The notes beneath the pieces are model-generated. The model did not search any database and had not been told where the DNA came from. It was given only the letters and a program-made list of their open reading frames with translations. Positions 1-54,620 of a stretch of 64,000 nucleotides of DNA are shown here, piece by piece. The first letter of the stretch is position 1. Every line of letters starts with the position of its first letter. Made by a program: the position numbers and the translations under genes. The DNA is taken from positions 2,613,281 to 2,677,280 of the forward strand of contig OZ038315.1 in NCBI GenBank assembly GCA_964035775.1, read 5' to 3'. The DNA comes from Osedax frankpressi. Taxonomy: Eukaryota > Annelida > Polychaeta > Sabellida > Siboglinidae.

Positions 1-388
1 GTAGTCTGTCTATATTTAAGTTAATAAATAAATATAGTTAGTTTATTGCAAGATAGAATTGAAATAATGAGAGTTTTGGATTAATTGTGAAGCGAAATTT
101 TCTGATTTTGTCTGCATATTTTATTATTATTTGAGTGGAAAGATTTTTATGTACTGAGGGATATTTTGGTTGCAGGATTTCAGTTTTGAGAATGTTAAGA
201 TATATATATATATATATATAGTTTATTTAAGCCCTTACTTATATCAGTAATGCATTTATTTATATTAGAATTGTCATTGACATATTAATTTTAATGAATC
301 TTGGGATATTTAATAAATATTTTGAAATTTTGAATTATATATTGAATAGAAGTTGACCAAATACAGAATCCCAAGGGAATAAATGTTA
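1..388. other. AT-rich stretch without gene
   Basis: AT-rich sequence with a short (TA)n run near 200-220. I see no convincing exon, RNA gene or transposon on either strand. Confidence 0.6.
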
Positions 389-3300
389 GGATATGCTATG
401 GATATGCTATGGATATGCTATGGATATGCTATGGATATGCTATGGATATGCTATGGATATGCTATGGATATGCTATGGATATGCTATGGATATGCTATGG
501 ATATGCTATGGATATGCTATGGATATGCTATGGATATGCTATGGATATGCTATGGATATGCTATGGATATGCTATATATATGCTATGGATATGCTATGGA
601 TATGCTATGTATATGCTATGGATATGCTATGGATATGCTATGGATATGCTATGGATATGCTATGGATATGCTATGGATATGCTATGGATATGCTATGGAT
701 ATGCTATGGATATGCTATTGATATGCTATGGATATGCTATGGATATGCTATGGATATGCTATGGATATGCTATGGATATACTATGGATATGCTATGGATA
801 TGCTATGGATATGCTATGGATATGCTATGGATATGCTATGGATATGCTATGGATATGCTATGGATATGCTATGGATATGCTATTGATATGCTATGGATAT
901 GCTATGGATATGCTATGGATATGCTATGGATATGCTATGGATATGCTATGGATATGCTATGGATATGCTATGGATATGCTATGGATATGCTATGGATATG
1001 ATATGGATATGCTATGGATATGCTATGGATATGCTATGTATATGCTATGGATATGCTATGGATATGCTATGGATATGCTATGGATATGCTATGGATATGC
1101 TATGGGTATGCTATGGATATGCTATGGATATGCTATGGATATGCTATGGATATGCTATGGATATGCTATGGATATGCTATGGATATGCTATGGATATGCT
1201 ATGGATATGCTATGGATATGCTATGGATATGCTATGGATATGCTATGGATATGCTATTGATATGCTATGGATATGCTATGGATATGCTATGGATATGCTA
1301 TGGATATGCTATGGATATGCTATGGATATGCTATGGATATGCTATGGATATGCTATGGATATGCTATGGATATACTATGGATATGCTATGGATATGCTAT
1401 TGATATGCTATGGATATGCTATGGATATGCTATGGATATGCTATGGATATGCTATGGATATGCTATGGATATGCTATGGATATGCTATGGATATGCTATG
1501 GATATGCTATGGATATGCTATGGATATGCTATGGATATGATATGGATATGCTATGGATATGCTATGGATATGCTATGGATATGCTATGGATATGCTATGG
1601 ATATGCTATGTATATGCTATGGATATGCTATGGATATGATATGTATATGCTATGGATATGCTATGGATATGCTATGGATATGCTATGGATATGCTATGGA
1701 TATGCTATGGATATGCTATGGATATACTATGGATATGCTATGGATATGCTATGGATATGCTATGGATATGCTATGGATATGCTATGGATATGCTATGGAT
1801 ATGCTATGGATATGGTATGGATATGCTATTGATATGCTATGGATATGCTATGGATATGCTATGGATATGCTATGGATATGCTATGGATATGCTATGGATA
1901 TGCTATGGATATGCTATGGATATGCTATGGATATGCTATGGATATGATATGGATATGCTATGGATATGCTATGGATATGCTATGTATATGCTATGGATAT
2001 GCTATGGATATGATATGGATATGCTATGGATATGCTATGGATATGCTATGGGTATGCTATGGATATGCTATGGATATGCTATGGATATGCTATGGATATG
2101 CTATGGATATGCTATGGATATGCTATGGATATGATATGGATATGCTATGGATATGCTATGGATATGCTATGGATATGCTATGGATATGCTATGGATATGC
2201 TATTGATATGCTATGGATATGCTATGGATATGCTATGGATATGCTATCGATATGCTATGGATATGCTATGGATATGCTATGGATATGCTATGGATATGCT
2301 ATGGATATGCTATGGATATACTATGGATATGCTATGGATATGCTATTGATATGCTATGGATATGCTATGGATATGCTATGGATATGCTATGGATATGCTA
2401 TGGATATGCTATGGATATGCTATGGATATGCTATGGATATGCTATGGATATGCTATGGATATGCTATGGATATGATATGGATATGCTATGGATATGCTAT
2501 GGATATGCTATGGATATGCTATGGATATGCTATGGATATGCTATGTATATGCTATAGATATGCTATGGATATGATATGTATATGCTATGGATATGCTATG
2601 GATATGTTATGGATATGCTATAGATATGCTATGGATATGATATGGATATGCTATGGATATGCTATGGATATGCTATGGATATGCTATGGATATAATATGG
2701 ATATGCTATGGATATGCTATGGATATGCTATGGATATGCTATGGATATGCTATGGATATGCTATGGATATGCTATGGATATGCTATGGATATGCTATGGA
2801 TATGCTATGGATATGCTATGGATATGCTATGGATATGCTATGGATATGCTATGGATATGCTATGGATATGCTATGGATATGCTATGGATATGCTATGGAT
2901 ATGCTATGTATATGCTATGGATATGCTATGGATATGATATGGATATGCTATGGATATGCTATGGATATGCTATGGATATGCTATGGATATGCTATGGATA
3001 TGCTATGGATATGCTATGGATATGATATGGATATGCTATGGATATGCTATGGATATGCTATGGATATGCTATGGATATGCTATGGATATGCTATGGATAT
3101 GCTATGGATATGCTATGGATATGCTATGGATATGCTATGGATATGATATGGATATGCTATGGATATGCTATGGATATGCTATGGATATGCTATGGATATG
3201 CTATGGATATGCTATGGATATGCTATGGATATGCTATGGATATGCTATGGATATGCTATGGATATGCTATGGATATGCTATGGATATGCTATGGATATGC

Positions 3301-3790
3301 TATGGATATGATATGGATATGCTATGGATATGCTATGGATATGCTATGGATATGCTATGGATATGCTATGGATATGCTATGGATATGCTATGGATATGCT
3401 ATGGATATGCTATGGATATGCTATGGATATGCTATGGATATGATATGGATATGCTATGGATATGCTATGGATATGCTATGGATATGCTATGGATATGCTA
3501 TGGATATGCTATGGATATGCTATGGATATGCTATGGATATGCTATGGATATGCTATGGATATGCTATGGATATGCTATGGATATGCTATGGATATGATAT
3601 GGATATGATATGGATATGCTATGGATATGCTATGGATATGCTATGGATATGCTATGGATATGCTATGGATATGCTATGGATATGCTATGGATATGCTATG
3701 GATATGCTATGGATATGCTATGGATATGCTATGGATATGCTATGGATATGCTATGGATATGCTATGGATATGCTATGGATATGCTATGGA
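389..3790. repeat. 11-bp minisatellite array, about 3.4 kb
   Basis: Tandem copies of an 11-bp unit (GGATATGCTAT), roughly 300 copies. Point variants are scattered through it (GATATGATATG, TATTGATATG, TATGTATATG). The unit is not a multiple of three, so each forward frame reads an 11-residue cycle (MDMLWICYGYA) and long ORFs of up to about 435 codons appear. These are by-products of a stop-poor repeat, not genes. The array lies in unannotated DNA upstream of gene 1. Confidence 0.97.
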
Positions 3791-4480
3791 TGATACTCGT
3801 TAGACATAGGAAATACACTGAATTAATGAATTCTACAGAACCTGGGTATACTTTCAATGAAATACAATATTTATACATTTATATGTACACACTTGTGTGC
3901 TCTTTTCTCATTACATAATACATCTCGAGTAATTATCATTACATAATATCACTATATCTAACGATGTGATGCATTGTGTGTAGGACATTATATATTAAAT
4001 AGCAGCAAGTTGCTCATCGAGTTAGACCAACGCATTCAAACAATAATTTCATGTATTCTGTTTTATTTGTTCTAACAATTTCCGGTAACAAAACCGACGG
4101 ACAAGCATCCTCTATACAACAAATGATGTTACTTGATATTGCTGGTAATGTACGTTGTTCATATGAAATATTATAACCACAATTTGCACGCATTTGCATA
4201 TTATGATGTGAATTAGTACCCGTGATCGCCTATTAATGGCGCAAAATAACAATAGTCGGAAGTCGGACGGCATGAGGTTTTTCGTGAGATAACGGTGTAT
4301 CCGTTCTATGATAGCTAGGACTTCAGCTTAGGTTAACGATCCGAAGTGTAACGGTCATAGCGAAACCAACGACACCTGGCGGAAAGCTACTGGGTATGAG
4401 GTCGGGTTAACTAGGCTCACAGCTATCAGCTCTATCGATAAATCGGAGCTGTCGATTATTAGCGAGTTGTTTACATATAT
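3791..4480. other. Intergenic region upstream of gene 1
   Basis: Unique sequence, less AT-rich after about 4200. A minus-strand ORF at 4014-4199 (61 codons, ending EYMKLLFECVGLTR) has plausible codon use but I recognise no family and no flanking splice sites. No supported gene. Confidence 0.4.
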
Positions 4481-4484
4481 CGAC

Positions 4485-4508
4485 CACGTGATGTCATTGG
4501 CCCCGCCC
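4485..4508. promoter_or_regulatory. Promoter-like cluster: E-box, CRE/ATF-like, inverted CCAAT, GC box
   Basis: Within 24 bp there is a palindromic E-box CACGTG (4485-4490), a TGATGTCA CRE/ATF-like site overlapping its end, an inverted CCAAT box (ATTGG, 4496-4500) and CCCCGCCC (4501-4508). The surrounding 4200-4600 is the least AT-rich, most CpG-containing stretch nearby, as expected of a TATA-less, possibly bidirectional, promoter. It lies 0.3 kb before a short ATG exon ending in a perfect donor (4801-4809). Motif-only inference. Confidence 0.4.
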
Positions 4509-4668
4509 AACCCGAGGTGATCGGCCAAGCGTGACGGCGATCAAAATACGCCGCAAAAAGCTACTCAAAACAACGATTTCGCATCGAATAACAAAGAATA
4601 AACGTAGAAACATTTAGTAAATAAACGTACGATTCTGTCATACCTTCACTAAGCAAACACTTTAATTC

Positions 4669-4714
4669 ATATATTAATATAACACTTACATTCATATATT
4701 AATATAACACTCGC
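4669..4714. repeat. Short direct duplication
   Basis: A sequence of about 25 bp (TTCATATATTAATATAACAC and flanks) is present twice in tandem. Its meaning is unknown. Confidence 0.6.
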
Positions 4715-4800
4715 AATAATTTATGCAAGAAACGGTATACTATGAATAGGATACTCTAAATATTAAATACGTTCAACATAACGGCGTTAAGAATAAAAGC

Positions 4801-4809
4801 ATGTCCAAG
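4801..4809 (+). CDS. Possible alternative first coding exon (M-S-K)
   Basis: ATG TCC AAG is followed by a perfect GTAAGT donor (4810). It ends in phase 0, matching the acceptor of the transmembrane exon at 8808, so it could supply an alternative N-terminus (MSK joined to VNQRKLAAE) to the main first exon at 7455, which is also phase 0. It lies about 300 bp downstream of the promoter-like cluster. Three codons carry little evidence; only RNA data can confirm it. Confidence 0.25.
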
Positions 4810-4815
4810 GTAAGT

Positions 4816-6682
4816 TATGTTCAATTTACACTATATTTAGAGTTTATCGGGTTAGATGTTATCTAACATGCCACTTATTATATAATAGAGACATTTCGTA
4901 ATAAACTGTTTTGTATTATGTAATATATCTATTATTGAAAACGAAATACACAATGTATTATCTATTATAAAGAAGGGTGCTATACTTAAAATTGACTAGT
5001 TTTATATTAACAATAGATGTTCACTAAGTTTATCTTGTCATAGTTCTGAAATACTTTAAATAAAACAATTCGTAAAGCTTAAATATCTACAGCAAAACAT
5101 ATATTTATTACAAATATATTATATTTATATGTTAATAATTAAGTTATTAAGTGTTGATATATTTGTAAAATAAGAAAACTATGAATATGTTTTATATGAA
5201 ACTATTCTTATTGTTATCTATTCTTATTGTTATCATAACGGGGAAAACTATCATCGCCTATATTTAGCAAAATAATACACAATATTACAATATTTACATT
5301 AATTAAAATGTAAATATTTTCAAATGTTTGCTTTATAAACTGACACTAAGTAAATAAAATTAAGGGAATATAATTACAGGGTGCGAAATCGGATAAAAGA
5401 ACTAGGTACCTATTAAGAATATAGAACTTATAATAATTATACAAAACAAGTCATTTATAGTGGATGAAATTCCTTAAAGAATATGTTTATTTAATAATAA
5501 GAAATATTATTTATTAGGATAGTCGAAGTTACGTTGTTGTGAAATACTTATATATAATATAATCATGTTATACCTTGCTATACACATTTATGTAGCAGGT
5601 AATACACAAACTATTGTACAAATATATCTGTATGTAAATACATTACTCTATACGTATATTTTGAATTCTTACACTTATATCCTGATATTTTTCAATACAG
5701 GAATTGATATCGTTTAGTCGTATATAATTCTTGCACAGTAGTACAGTAGTAGCTATTGTAAGAATCGCATTAGCGAAATACCTTTACGCTGTCGTCGGCG
5801 AAGTGGGCTTAGCCCGTTACCTAGGCGACCCGCTTTAAATATCGAGGTGTCATCCGATCTAGTCAAACATTCGGATAATTGCGCGAGCAGTCGGCTGCCG
5901 GATTGAAAACGGCAGAGAAACGCCAAGCGGCGCCCAGGAGACAAATTAACCACAGGAAGTCAATACGTATATCTCGGTAATCAAGTCGCCAGCGTCAGGT
6001 GTTTAAAGTGACTAGGGTATGTGTTATGTAATACTGTGCGCATGTCACTCTATTATTGGTGATATATATATATATATATATGAATATAAAGTTGATTTAT
6101 TGCGATGACTCATCGAGAGAGATCGATGCGCTGTTCTTATTTTCAATATTAGATGACTCACCTTTACCAGTTCCGACCTGTACGATGTACAGAGCACAGT
6201 TCACCATACGGTGAATGCCTAGTGTATTATGTAATATAGAGCAGTTTCTGGCAGTTAAGCTAAGGCTATTAATACGTTGTTCAATTCGAATTATTATGTT
6301 ATCGATGGTCATGCAATACCCGTGTAACATACAGCAAAACATACACAACGTTTTGAATACCACCAAGTTATATAACATCTATAACTCATACAAAGTCTAG
6401 GCGGTGATACGCCTAGTGGGCGTGGTCAACTATAAATATAATATGTTATAAGTTAGTCGCTTTACTTATTAATTCCTGTATATTCGTAAACACGAACATA
6501 TTAGTAGGAACACACCTCGTAGGAAACTTACTTAATAATTTCACTTTTCGCATTCACAGGATCTATATTTAAACGTATCTGAGTTTAAACCAATTTAAAA
6601 CTATTATTGTACTTGAGTTGTCTATTTGTCAACATTGTCCAGCTTATTGGCTATAGATCGTCGCAAATTATCCGATATGTTA
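4816..6682. other. Intergenic, no supported gene
   Basis: AT-rich sequence with a more GC-balanced island at about 5750-6030 that carries a minus-strand ORF (5753-5953) with no recognisable family. Two TGACTCA (AP-1-like) sites lie near 6104 and 6153. A (TA)n run is at about 6063-6080. Confidence 0.4.
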
Positions 6683-6882
6683 NNNNNNNNNNNNNNNNNN
6701 NNNNNNNNNNNNNNNNNNNNNNNNNNNNNNNNNNNNNNNNNNNNNNNNNNNNNNNNNNNNNNNNNNNNNNNNNNNNNNNNNNNNNNNNNNNNNNNNNNNN
6801 NNNNNNNNNNNNNNNNNNNNNNNNNNNNNNNNNNNNNNNNNNNNNNNNNNNNNNNNNNNNNNNNNNNNNNNNNNNNNNNNNN
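6683..6882. other. Assembly gap (200 N)
   Basis: Exactly 200 unknown bases, a conventional scaffold-gap length, so the true distance is unknown. ORFs that appear to run through it have no meaning. Confidence 1.
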
Positions 6883-6910
6883 GTGGCATGCTGTAATATA
6901 GATAACTTCT

Positions 6911-7005
6911 ACATAATAATATAAATATTACATAATAATATAAATATTACATAATAATATAAATATTACATAATAATATAAATATTACATAATAATATAA
7001 ATATT
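6911..7005. repeat. 19-bp tandem repeat, about 5 copies
   Basis: Five near-identical copies of a 19-bp AT-only-plus-C unit (ACATAATAATATAAATATT) immediately after the assembly gap. Confidence 0.85.
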
Positions 7006-7454
7006 ATATTATAATATAAATATAACTGTTTTATCTAATATGTGTTATTAAATAACTTTAACTAAAGTAATATAATAAAGAATATCGTATGTATTAATAA
7101 TTTCGATGTATAATCCTTGTATATCATTAACGACAACAATACATAACTACCATTACGGTATACCAAACAATATTAGGAGTTATGGCATAATAAAGAGTCT
7201 TAAATTCTACACTTTTTGTTAATCTTATTATTTCATATAAATTTAGAAGTATACATTAAAAAGAATATTTAAATTTTAAATATAATAATTACCGACTGGA
7301 AAAAATATCATAGGAAATCTCATTCCTACGTATTTACTACAAAGATTATCAAATGTACTTATCATATTGCGTACCTCTTCACAGTACAACCATTGCATAC
7401 TTACAAGTAGAGAGTTATTGAAACCCAATTACCTCCATCCCGATAGCCTTGTGG

Positions 7455-48294
<40,840 letters not shown>

Positions 48295-48342
48295 GAGAGA
48301 GGTGGGGAGTGGTAATGATGGGAAGTTTGAGGGTAGATAATA

Positions 48343-48420
48343 GAGTTTGAGGGAGAGGGAGAGGGAGAGGGAGAGGGAGAGGGAGAGAGAGAGGGAGAGG
48401 GAGAGGGAGAGGGAGAGGGA

Positions 48421-48483
<63 letters not shown>

Positions 48484-48512
48484 GGAGAGAGAGAGAGAGG
48501 GAGAAGGTGAGA
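48343..48512. repeat. (GGGAGA)n / (GA)n purine tract
   Basis: GAGGGA hexamers grading into GA dinucleotides, about 50 bp after the gene 1 stop codon, so probably in its 3' UTR or just beyond. Confidence 0.95.
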
Positions 48513-49127
48513 TAAGGAGAGGATAGTTAACTTACATCTTAAAATGTATATATTATTATTTTATAAATATATAACCGGAATTTAATATCCTCACAATATA
48601 CATACACTCACATACAGAAACTTATATACGTACACATAAACGCATACGTAATTATACATTCTCCCACCCATACCTACATGCATATGCACGCTCCCACCCA
48701 CACCAACGTATACGCATACACCCACGTACCCTCGGAAATCAACACACACCTACACACACCTACACCCACACACACCTACACCCACACACACCTACACCCA
48801 CACACACCTACACCCGCACACTCCATTATAATTCAGATGCCATATCCTTGTTGATTTTACATTCGTATTAAATTCACCCTGCTTTTAAGCCGACGTTTGG
48901 CTACGTTTTTATACTGCCTACCTATTGTTTTGGTATTTTTATACAGTTGTTATCCATTTGCGGAACAAAAGATTACAAATTAGTAATTCACGATACTATT
49001 TTTATTTACAACTATTCTTTGAGAAATATACCAAATATCTTCTTTTAAATCTATTATTTAATGTAGTGAATAATAATAGAGTAAACAAAAGATGACGATT
49101 TAAATCGACTTAGATAACATGCATTAT
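48513..49127. other. Gene 1 3' flank
   Basis: Holds a CACACCTACACCCA repeat at 48724-48822. ATTAAA at 48867-48872 is the best polyadenylation-signal candidate I can see for gene 1, about 570 bp after the stop; I find no AATAAA in this stretch. No gene. Confidence 0.35.
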
Positions 49128-50604
49128 CTTATCTTATCTTACAACATGCATTATCTTACATTATCTTACAACATGCATTATCTTACATTATCTTACATTA
49201 TCTTACATCATACATTATCTTATATTATCTTACAACATGTATAATCTTACATTATCTTACAACATGCATTATCTTACATTATCTTACAACATGCATTATC
49301 TTACATTATCTTACATCATACATTATCTTATATTATCTTACAACATGCATTATCTTATCTTATCTTACATCATGCATTATCTTACATTATCTTACAACAT
49401 GCATTATCTTACATTATCTTACAACATGCATTATCTTACATTATCTTACAACATGCATTATCTTACATTATCTTACAACATACATTATCTTACATTATCT
49501 TACAACATGCATTATCTTACATTATCTTACAACATGCATTATCTTACATTATCTTACAACATGCATTATCTTACATTATCTTACAACATGCATTATCTTA
49601 CATTATCTTACATTATCTTACAACATGCATTATCTTACATTATCTTACAACATGCATTATCTTACATTATCTTACATTATCTTACAACATGCATTATCTT
49701 ACATTATCTTACAACATGCATTATCTTACATTATCTTACAACATGCATTATCTTACATTATCTTACATTATCTTACAACATGCATTATCTTACATTATCT
49801 TACAACATGCATTATCTTACATTATCTTACAACATGCATTATCTTACATTATCTTACAACATGCATTATCTTATCTTATCTTACATCATACATTATCTTA
49901 CATTATCTTACAACATGCATTATCTTACATTATCTTACAACATGCATTATCTTACATTATCTTACAACATGCATTATCTTATCTTATCTTACAACATGCA
50001 TTATCTTACATTATCTTACAACATGCATTATCTTACATTATCTTACAACATGCATTATCTTACATTATCTTATAACATGTATAATCTTACATTATCTTAC
50101 AACATGCATTATCTTACATTATCTTACAACATGCATTATCTTACATTATCTTACAACATGCATTATCTTACATTATCTTACAACATGCATTATCTTACAT
50201 TATCTTACATCATACATTATCTTACATTATCTTACAACATGCATTATATTACATTATCTTACAACATGCATTATCTTACATTATCTTACAACATGCATTA
50301 TCTTACATTATCTTACAACATGCATTATCTTACATTATCTTACAACATGCATTATCTTACATTATCTTACAACATGCATTATCTTACATTATCTTACAAC
50401 ATGCATTATCTTACATTATCTTACAACATGCATTATCTTACATTATCTTACAACATGCATTATCTTACATTATCTTACAACATGCATTATCTTATCTTAT
50501 CTTACATCATACATTATCTTACATTATCTTACAACATGCATTATCTTACATTATCTTACAACATGCATTATCTTACATTATCTTACAACATGCATTATCT
50601 TACA
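49128..50604. repeat. 27-bp intergenic minisatellite rich in GATA sites
   Basis: About 54 copies of a 27-bp unit composed of ACATTATCTT, ACAACATGC and ATTATCTT. On the minus strand each unit carries two AGATAA (WGATAR) words, plus one ATGCAT palindrome. It begins about 0.8 kb after the gene 1 stop. The long LTLSYNMHY ORFs are artefacts. Confidence 0.96.
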
Positions 50605-50608
50605 ATAA

Positions 50609-51256
50609 AATCCTATTATTATAATTAGTATTTTGAACTATTTAAAAAAACAAATATCTATAATTTATTAATACAGATAATTTAACATTTTTCATAAATT
50701 TCACTTCGATCTCAAGATGCTAGTTTAGAACCAGTTTAGAACTGGTTTAGAATACACATCTCTTTCCATATTCACCAGTGTCTATAGTTGCACTGTAAAT
50801 GACATTATATCATAAACATCTTTTTTGTGATCAAATAATATGTCCAATTACAAATATTAGTTTTTGTTTATTAATGTTACTCGCTTCTGGTCTGGATTGT
50901 AGTCAGTATTTATCTATGGAATATGTTGCTAGCCACGATATATATTATATATATTAACTTTTATATATACAGTTATGCAAGAACCACGTAAGATACCTTT
51001 TAGCAAGTTTACCCATATCTAAGCAAAAGATCGTGAATACATATATAATATAGTATAGTGTTAAGTAAATTCATCTATTTAATATTTGGTCCAAGCTGAG
51101 CTGATTATTTATTAAGAAGTTATTACTAAACAATATTACCAATAAGTAATTAATAATAATATTACTAATAACAAGCAAGGTGAAACTAGCTAATATAAAT
51201 ATTTTATTCAGTTCAAATTTAAACAAAATCTTTTTATTATACAAGCAGTATTTTAA
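50609..51256. other. Intergenic, nothing recognised
   Basis: AT-rich unique sequence without an exon, RNA gene or array. Confidence 0.5.
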
Positions 51257-52138
51257 AATTTATATATAATAGTATATAAAAATGTATATAAAACTGTATA
51301 TATAGCAGTATATAAAACTGTATATATAACAGTATATAAAACTATATATATAGCAGTATATAAAACTGTATATATAACAGTATATAAAACTGTATATATA
51401 GCAGTATATAAAACTGTATATATAACAGTATATAAAACTATATATATAGCAGTATATAAAACTGTATATATAACAGTATATAAAACTGTATATAAAACTG
51501 TATATAAAACTGTATATAAAACTGTATATAAAACTGTATATATAGCATTATTTAAAACTATATATATAACATTATATAAAACTGTATATATAGCAGTATA
51601 TAAAACTGTATATATAACAGTATATTAAACTGTATATAGCAGTATATAAAACTGTATATATAACAGTATATAAAACTGTATATAGCAGTATATAAAACTG
51701 TATATATAGCAGTATATAAAACTGTATATATAGCACTATATAAAACTGTATATAACAGTATATAAAACTGTATATAGCAGTATATTAAACTGTATATATA
51801 GCAGTATATAAAACTGTATATATAGCACTATATAAAACTGTATATAACAGTATATAAAACTGTATATAGCAGTATATTAAACTGTATATTGCAGTATATA
51901 AAACTGTATATATAGCAGTATATAAAACTGTATATATAACTGTATATATAACAGTATATAAAACTGTATATATATATAACAGTATATAAAACTGTATATA
52001 TAACATTATATATTACAGTATATAAAACTGTATATATAAAAGTATATATATCATTATATATAGCAGTATATAAAACTATATATATAACAGTATATAAAAC
52101 TGTATATAAAACTGTATATATAACAGTATATAAAACTG
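51257..52138. repeat. 25-bp AT-rich array, first arm of an inverted pair
   Basis: About 35 copies of AAAACTGTATATATAGCAGT plus ATATA, with AACAG variants and shorter 13-bp steps (AAAACTGTATATA). Confidence 0.94.
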
Positions 52139-52156
52139 TATATTTACAGTGTGCTA

Positions 52157-52345
52157 TATATACAGTTTTATATACAGTTATTTAAACTGTTTAATATAAT
52201 TCTATATATACAGTTTTATATACTGTTATATATACAGTTTTATATACTGTTATATATACATATTTATATACTGTTATATATACAGTTTTATATACTGTTA
52301 TATATACAGATTTATATACTGTTATATATACAGTTTTATATACTT
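52157..52345. repeat. Inverted copy of the preceding array
   Basis: About eight copies of the reverse complement of the unit at 51257-52138 (ACAGTTTTATATACTGTTAT...). A 15-20 bp junction with CAGTGTGC separates the two orientations, so the pair can fold into a long hairpin. Confidence 0.92.
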
Positions 52346-52501
52346 TCATATTGGAACTCGACACTTCTCTATAACTTAGTCTAGAGATATATACCAGAAA
52401 AAGTTACAAACTGCATTATATATATTGTTTGTAAATATTGTTTATATTACTGGAAACACTTTAGTATGCATTAATAATGTACATATACATATATAATATT
52501 A

Positions 52502-52538
<37 letters not shown>

Positions 52539-52547
52539 CTAGTATGT

Positions 52548-52598
52548 AGTTCACATGTAGTTCACATGTAGTTCACATGTAGTTCACATGTAGTTCAC
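52548..52598. repeat. 11-bp TAGTTCACATG repeat
   Basis: Almost five exact copies, directly before the foldback element. Confidence 0.9.
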
Positions 52599-52603
52599 AT
52601 TTT

Positions 52604-52963
52604 ATCTTTCAAGATAACTTGATTTCCTGTTTTCTTGCTCACTTTAATTCAGAATTTTATATTTTTAGTTATACTATTTTTATCATTTTGAATTATATAT
52701 ATATTGATGTTTTAAGGGGGTATTGTTTAAAAATATTTAAAACATGTTGTTAATAATGTTTATTGTATTTATAAATTATATAATAATGCAAACATAATAT
52801 AGTAAAACAATATAATTAATTAAAACAATTTAAACAGTAATAATAACAAAAATAAAACATCAATAAATATAGAATTCAAAATGATCAAAATAGTATAACT
52901 AAAAATATAAAATTCTGAATAAAAGTGTGCAAGAAAACAGGAAATTAAGTTATCTTGAAAGAT
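52604..52963. mobile_element. Foldback (MITE-like) element
   Basis: Two 110-bp arms (52604-52713 and 52854-52963) are inverted copies with about six mismatches by eye, separated by a 140-bp AT-rich loop. There is no coding capacity. The structure is that of a non-autonomous foldback DNA element. I cannot define a target-site duplication with confidence because the flanks are AT-rich and repetitive. Confidence 0.7.
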
Positions 52964-54620
52964 AATATAGCGAGAAGTAAAAAAAATCAAAAAATAAATA
53001 ATTGTATTTATAAAAAACATTAAAATATAAAGTTTAAAAACTATAAAACTAATAAACGAAACATGAATATACATTATTTGATTTAGTGAAGGAGTTATAT
53101 ATCAAAAGTATCTTAAGGTTAACTTAGGTTTGACTAATTAGTCCTTATTTCGATCTTAATTATTCTTTCTTATAATCAACAGGGAGTATTCCTTTTATTG
53201 ATTAAATCAAGATATGTATTATATTACGTCTACATTGTAATCAAGAAATAGTGGTGTGCAAATGTTGAATATTGAATATATACTCAAGACCTGCAAATGT
53301 TGTTCTACATAATATGAATACCCAAACAAAATTCGTAGATCAAACCGTGCTCTGTTCCAGAATTTATAGACATCGAAGGAGAAAGTTCTCATATACCATT
53401 CTTGAGATAGATTTCTTATGAGATATGACATAGTAGCATTCTTCACATATCACCGATGATAAGAAATTGTTTATTCTCATCGGATATATCGATGTTTGTC
53501 TCAATTCTAACAAAGGCGTCGTACAAGCTTGACCATGTGTTATGTAGATTTATATTTGTGTATGTCGCTATTCTATTTTTTAAGAGCAAATTGCTTGATA
53601 AAATCTAATTTGACAAAATAGCCGATTTAATATATTCACGAATATGTGAATACCGACAATAATAATAATATTTGATAATATAATATATATGTTATAATCT
53701 TTATTTGAGATTTAAGATATGTCTAAATATAAATTGGATCCGTATGCATTTTCACGAACTCAGGATTTCATGTTGGTTAATACTTACTGAGGTTATTGTA
53801 TGTATGTTATATTATATTCCAAATAATAGATAAACACTTATGATAACACTTAAATATAATGTTATGATTCCTTCATAAGTTTACATAACAGTAGAAAACA
53901 TATTATATATATGAATATATTAATTTAGATTAATTTTAAGTTTTCTATCTTATGGGGTTGCTTAAAAGTTCCTTTGAATATTATGTGATGGATTATAATT
54001 GTCAAACCATAACTTACCATAGTTGGGCCACGATTATAATGGTAATCTTGGGTTATGGTTCAGCTTTCAAGTTTAGTTTATTAATGTAATAAATCGTCGA
54101 CATAAAGTTATAAGGAATATAGAATTTATTAATTAAAAATTAAATTGTTTTTAAGATTTTTGTTTTATTTGAATATATGGCATAGTTACCCGGTATTGGC
54201 TAGATATGCTGTGAACTGTGCTACATTGTTTAAATATGTTATAATATTTGTCTTTGGGGTTCATACATGGTTTATTTAAATTTTATAGATATTAAATTTA
54301 TCTCGATATTGCTTTTATTTGTTACTTACAGATATTTTCAAATAAGTTATTGATTTAAATGTTATAGATATTCAATTGATCTCAATGTAGATTTTATTTA
54401 TTACACGCAGATATTTCCAAATATATACATAAAGATAGTATAACAAATTTTAATATTGTAAATAAATAAGCATTACCTCATATTATTTTATTTTTAAAAT
54501 TAATTTTTAATATAAAAATAATACGAGGAAAATATATAACTGTTTATGAAATTTAAATGTTTCATACTATCTTATATAATATATAGAGTAATTAATCATT
54601 ACTAATGACCACTTCCAACA
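52964..54620. other. Intergenic, upstream of IQCK
   Basis: AT-rich. No array or exon recognised; a minus-strand ORF at 53219-53446 shows no family resemblance. The IQCK promoter should lie near the right end, but no motif stands out. Confidence 0.45.

Noticed and set aside
383-3918. Long overlapping ORFs of MDMLWICYGYA repeats (up to 435 codons)
   Set aside because: They follow the 11-bp repeat through all frames and have no flanking splice sites or unique coding sequence; stop-poor repeat artefact.
4014-4199. 61-codon minus-strand ORF with natural-looking composition
   Set aside because: No recognisable family, splice sites or neighbouring exon; left as unsupported.
5753-6400. ORFs on both strands in a GC-balanced island
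   Set aside because: They overlap in opposite directions with no domain resemblance; more likely regulatory or intergenic sequence.
6607-6924. ORFs spanning the first N gap
   Set aside because: Their middle is unknown sequence.
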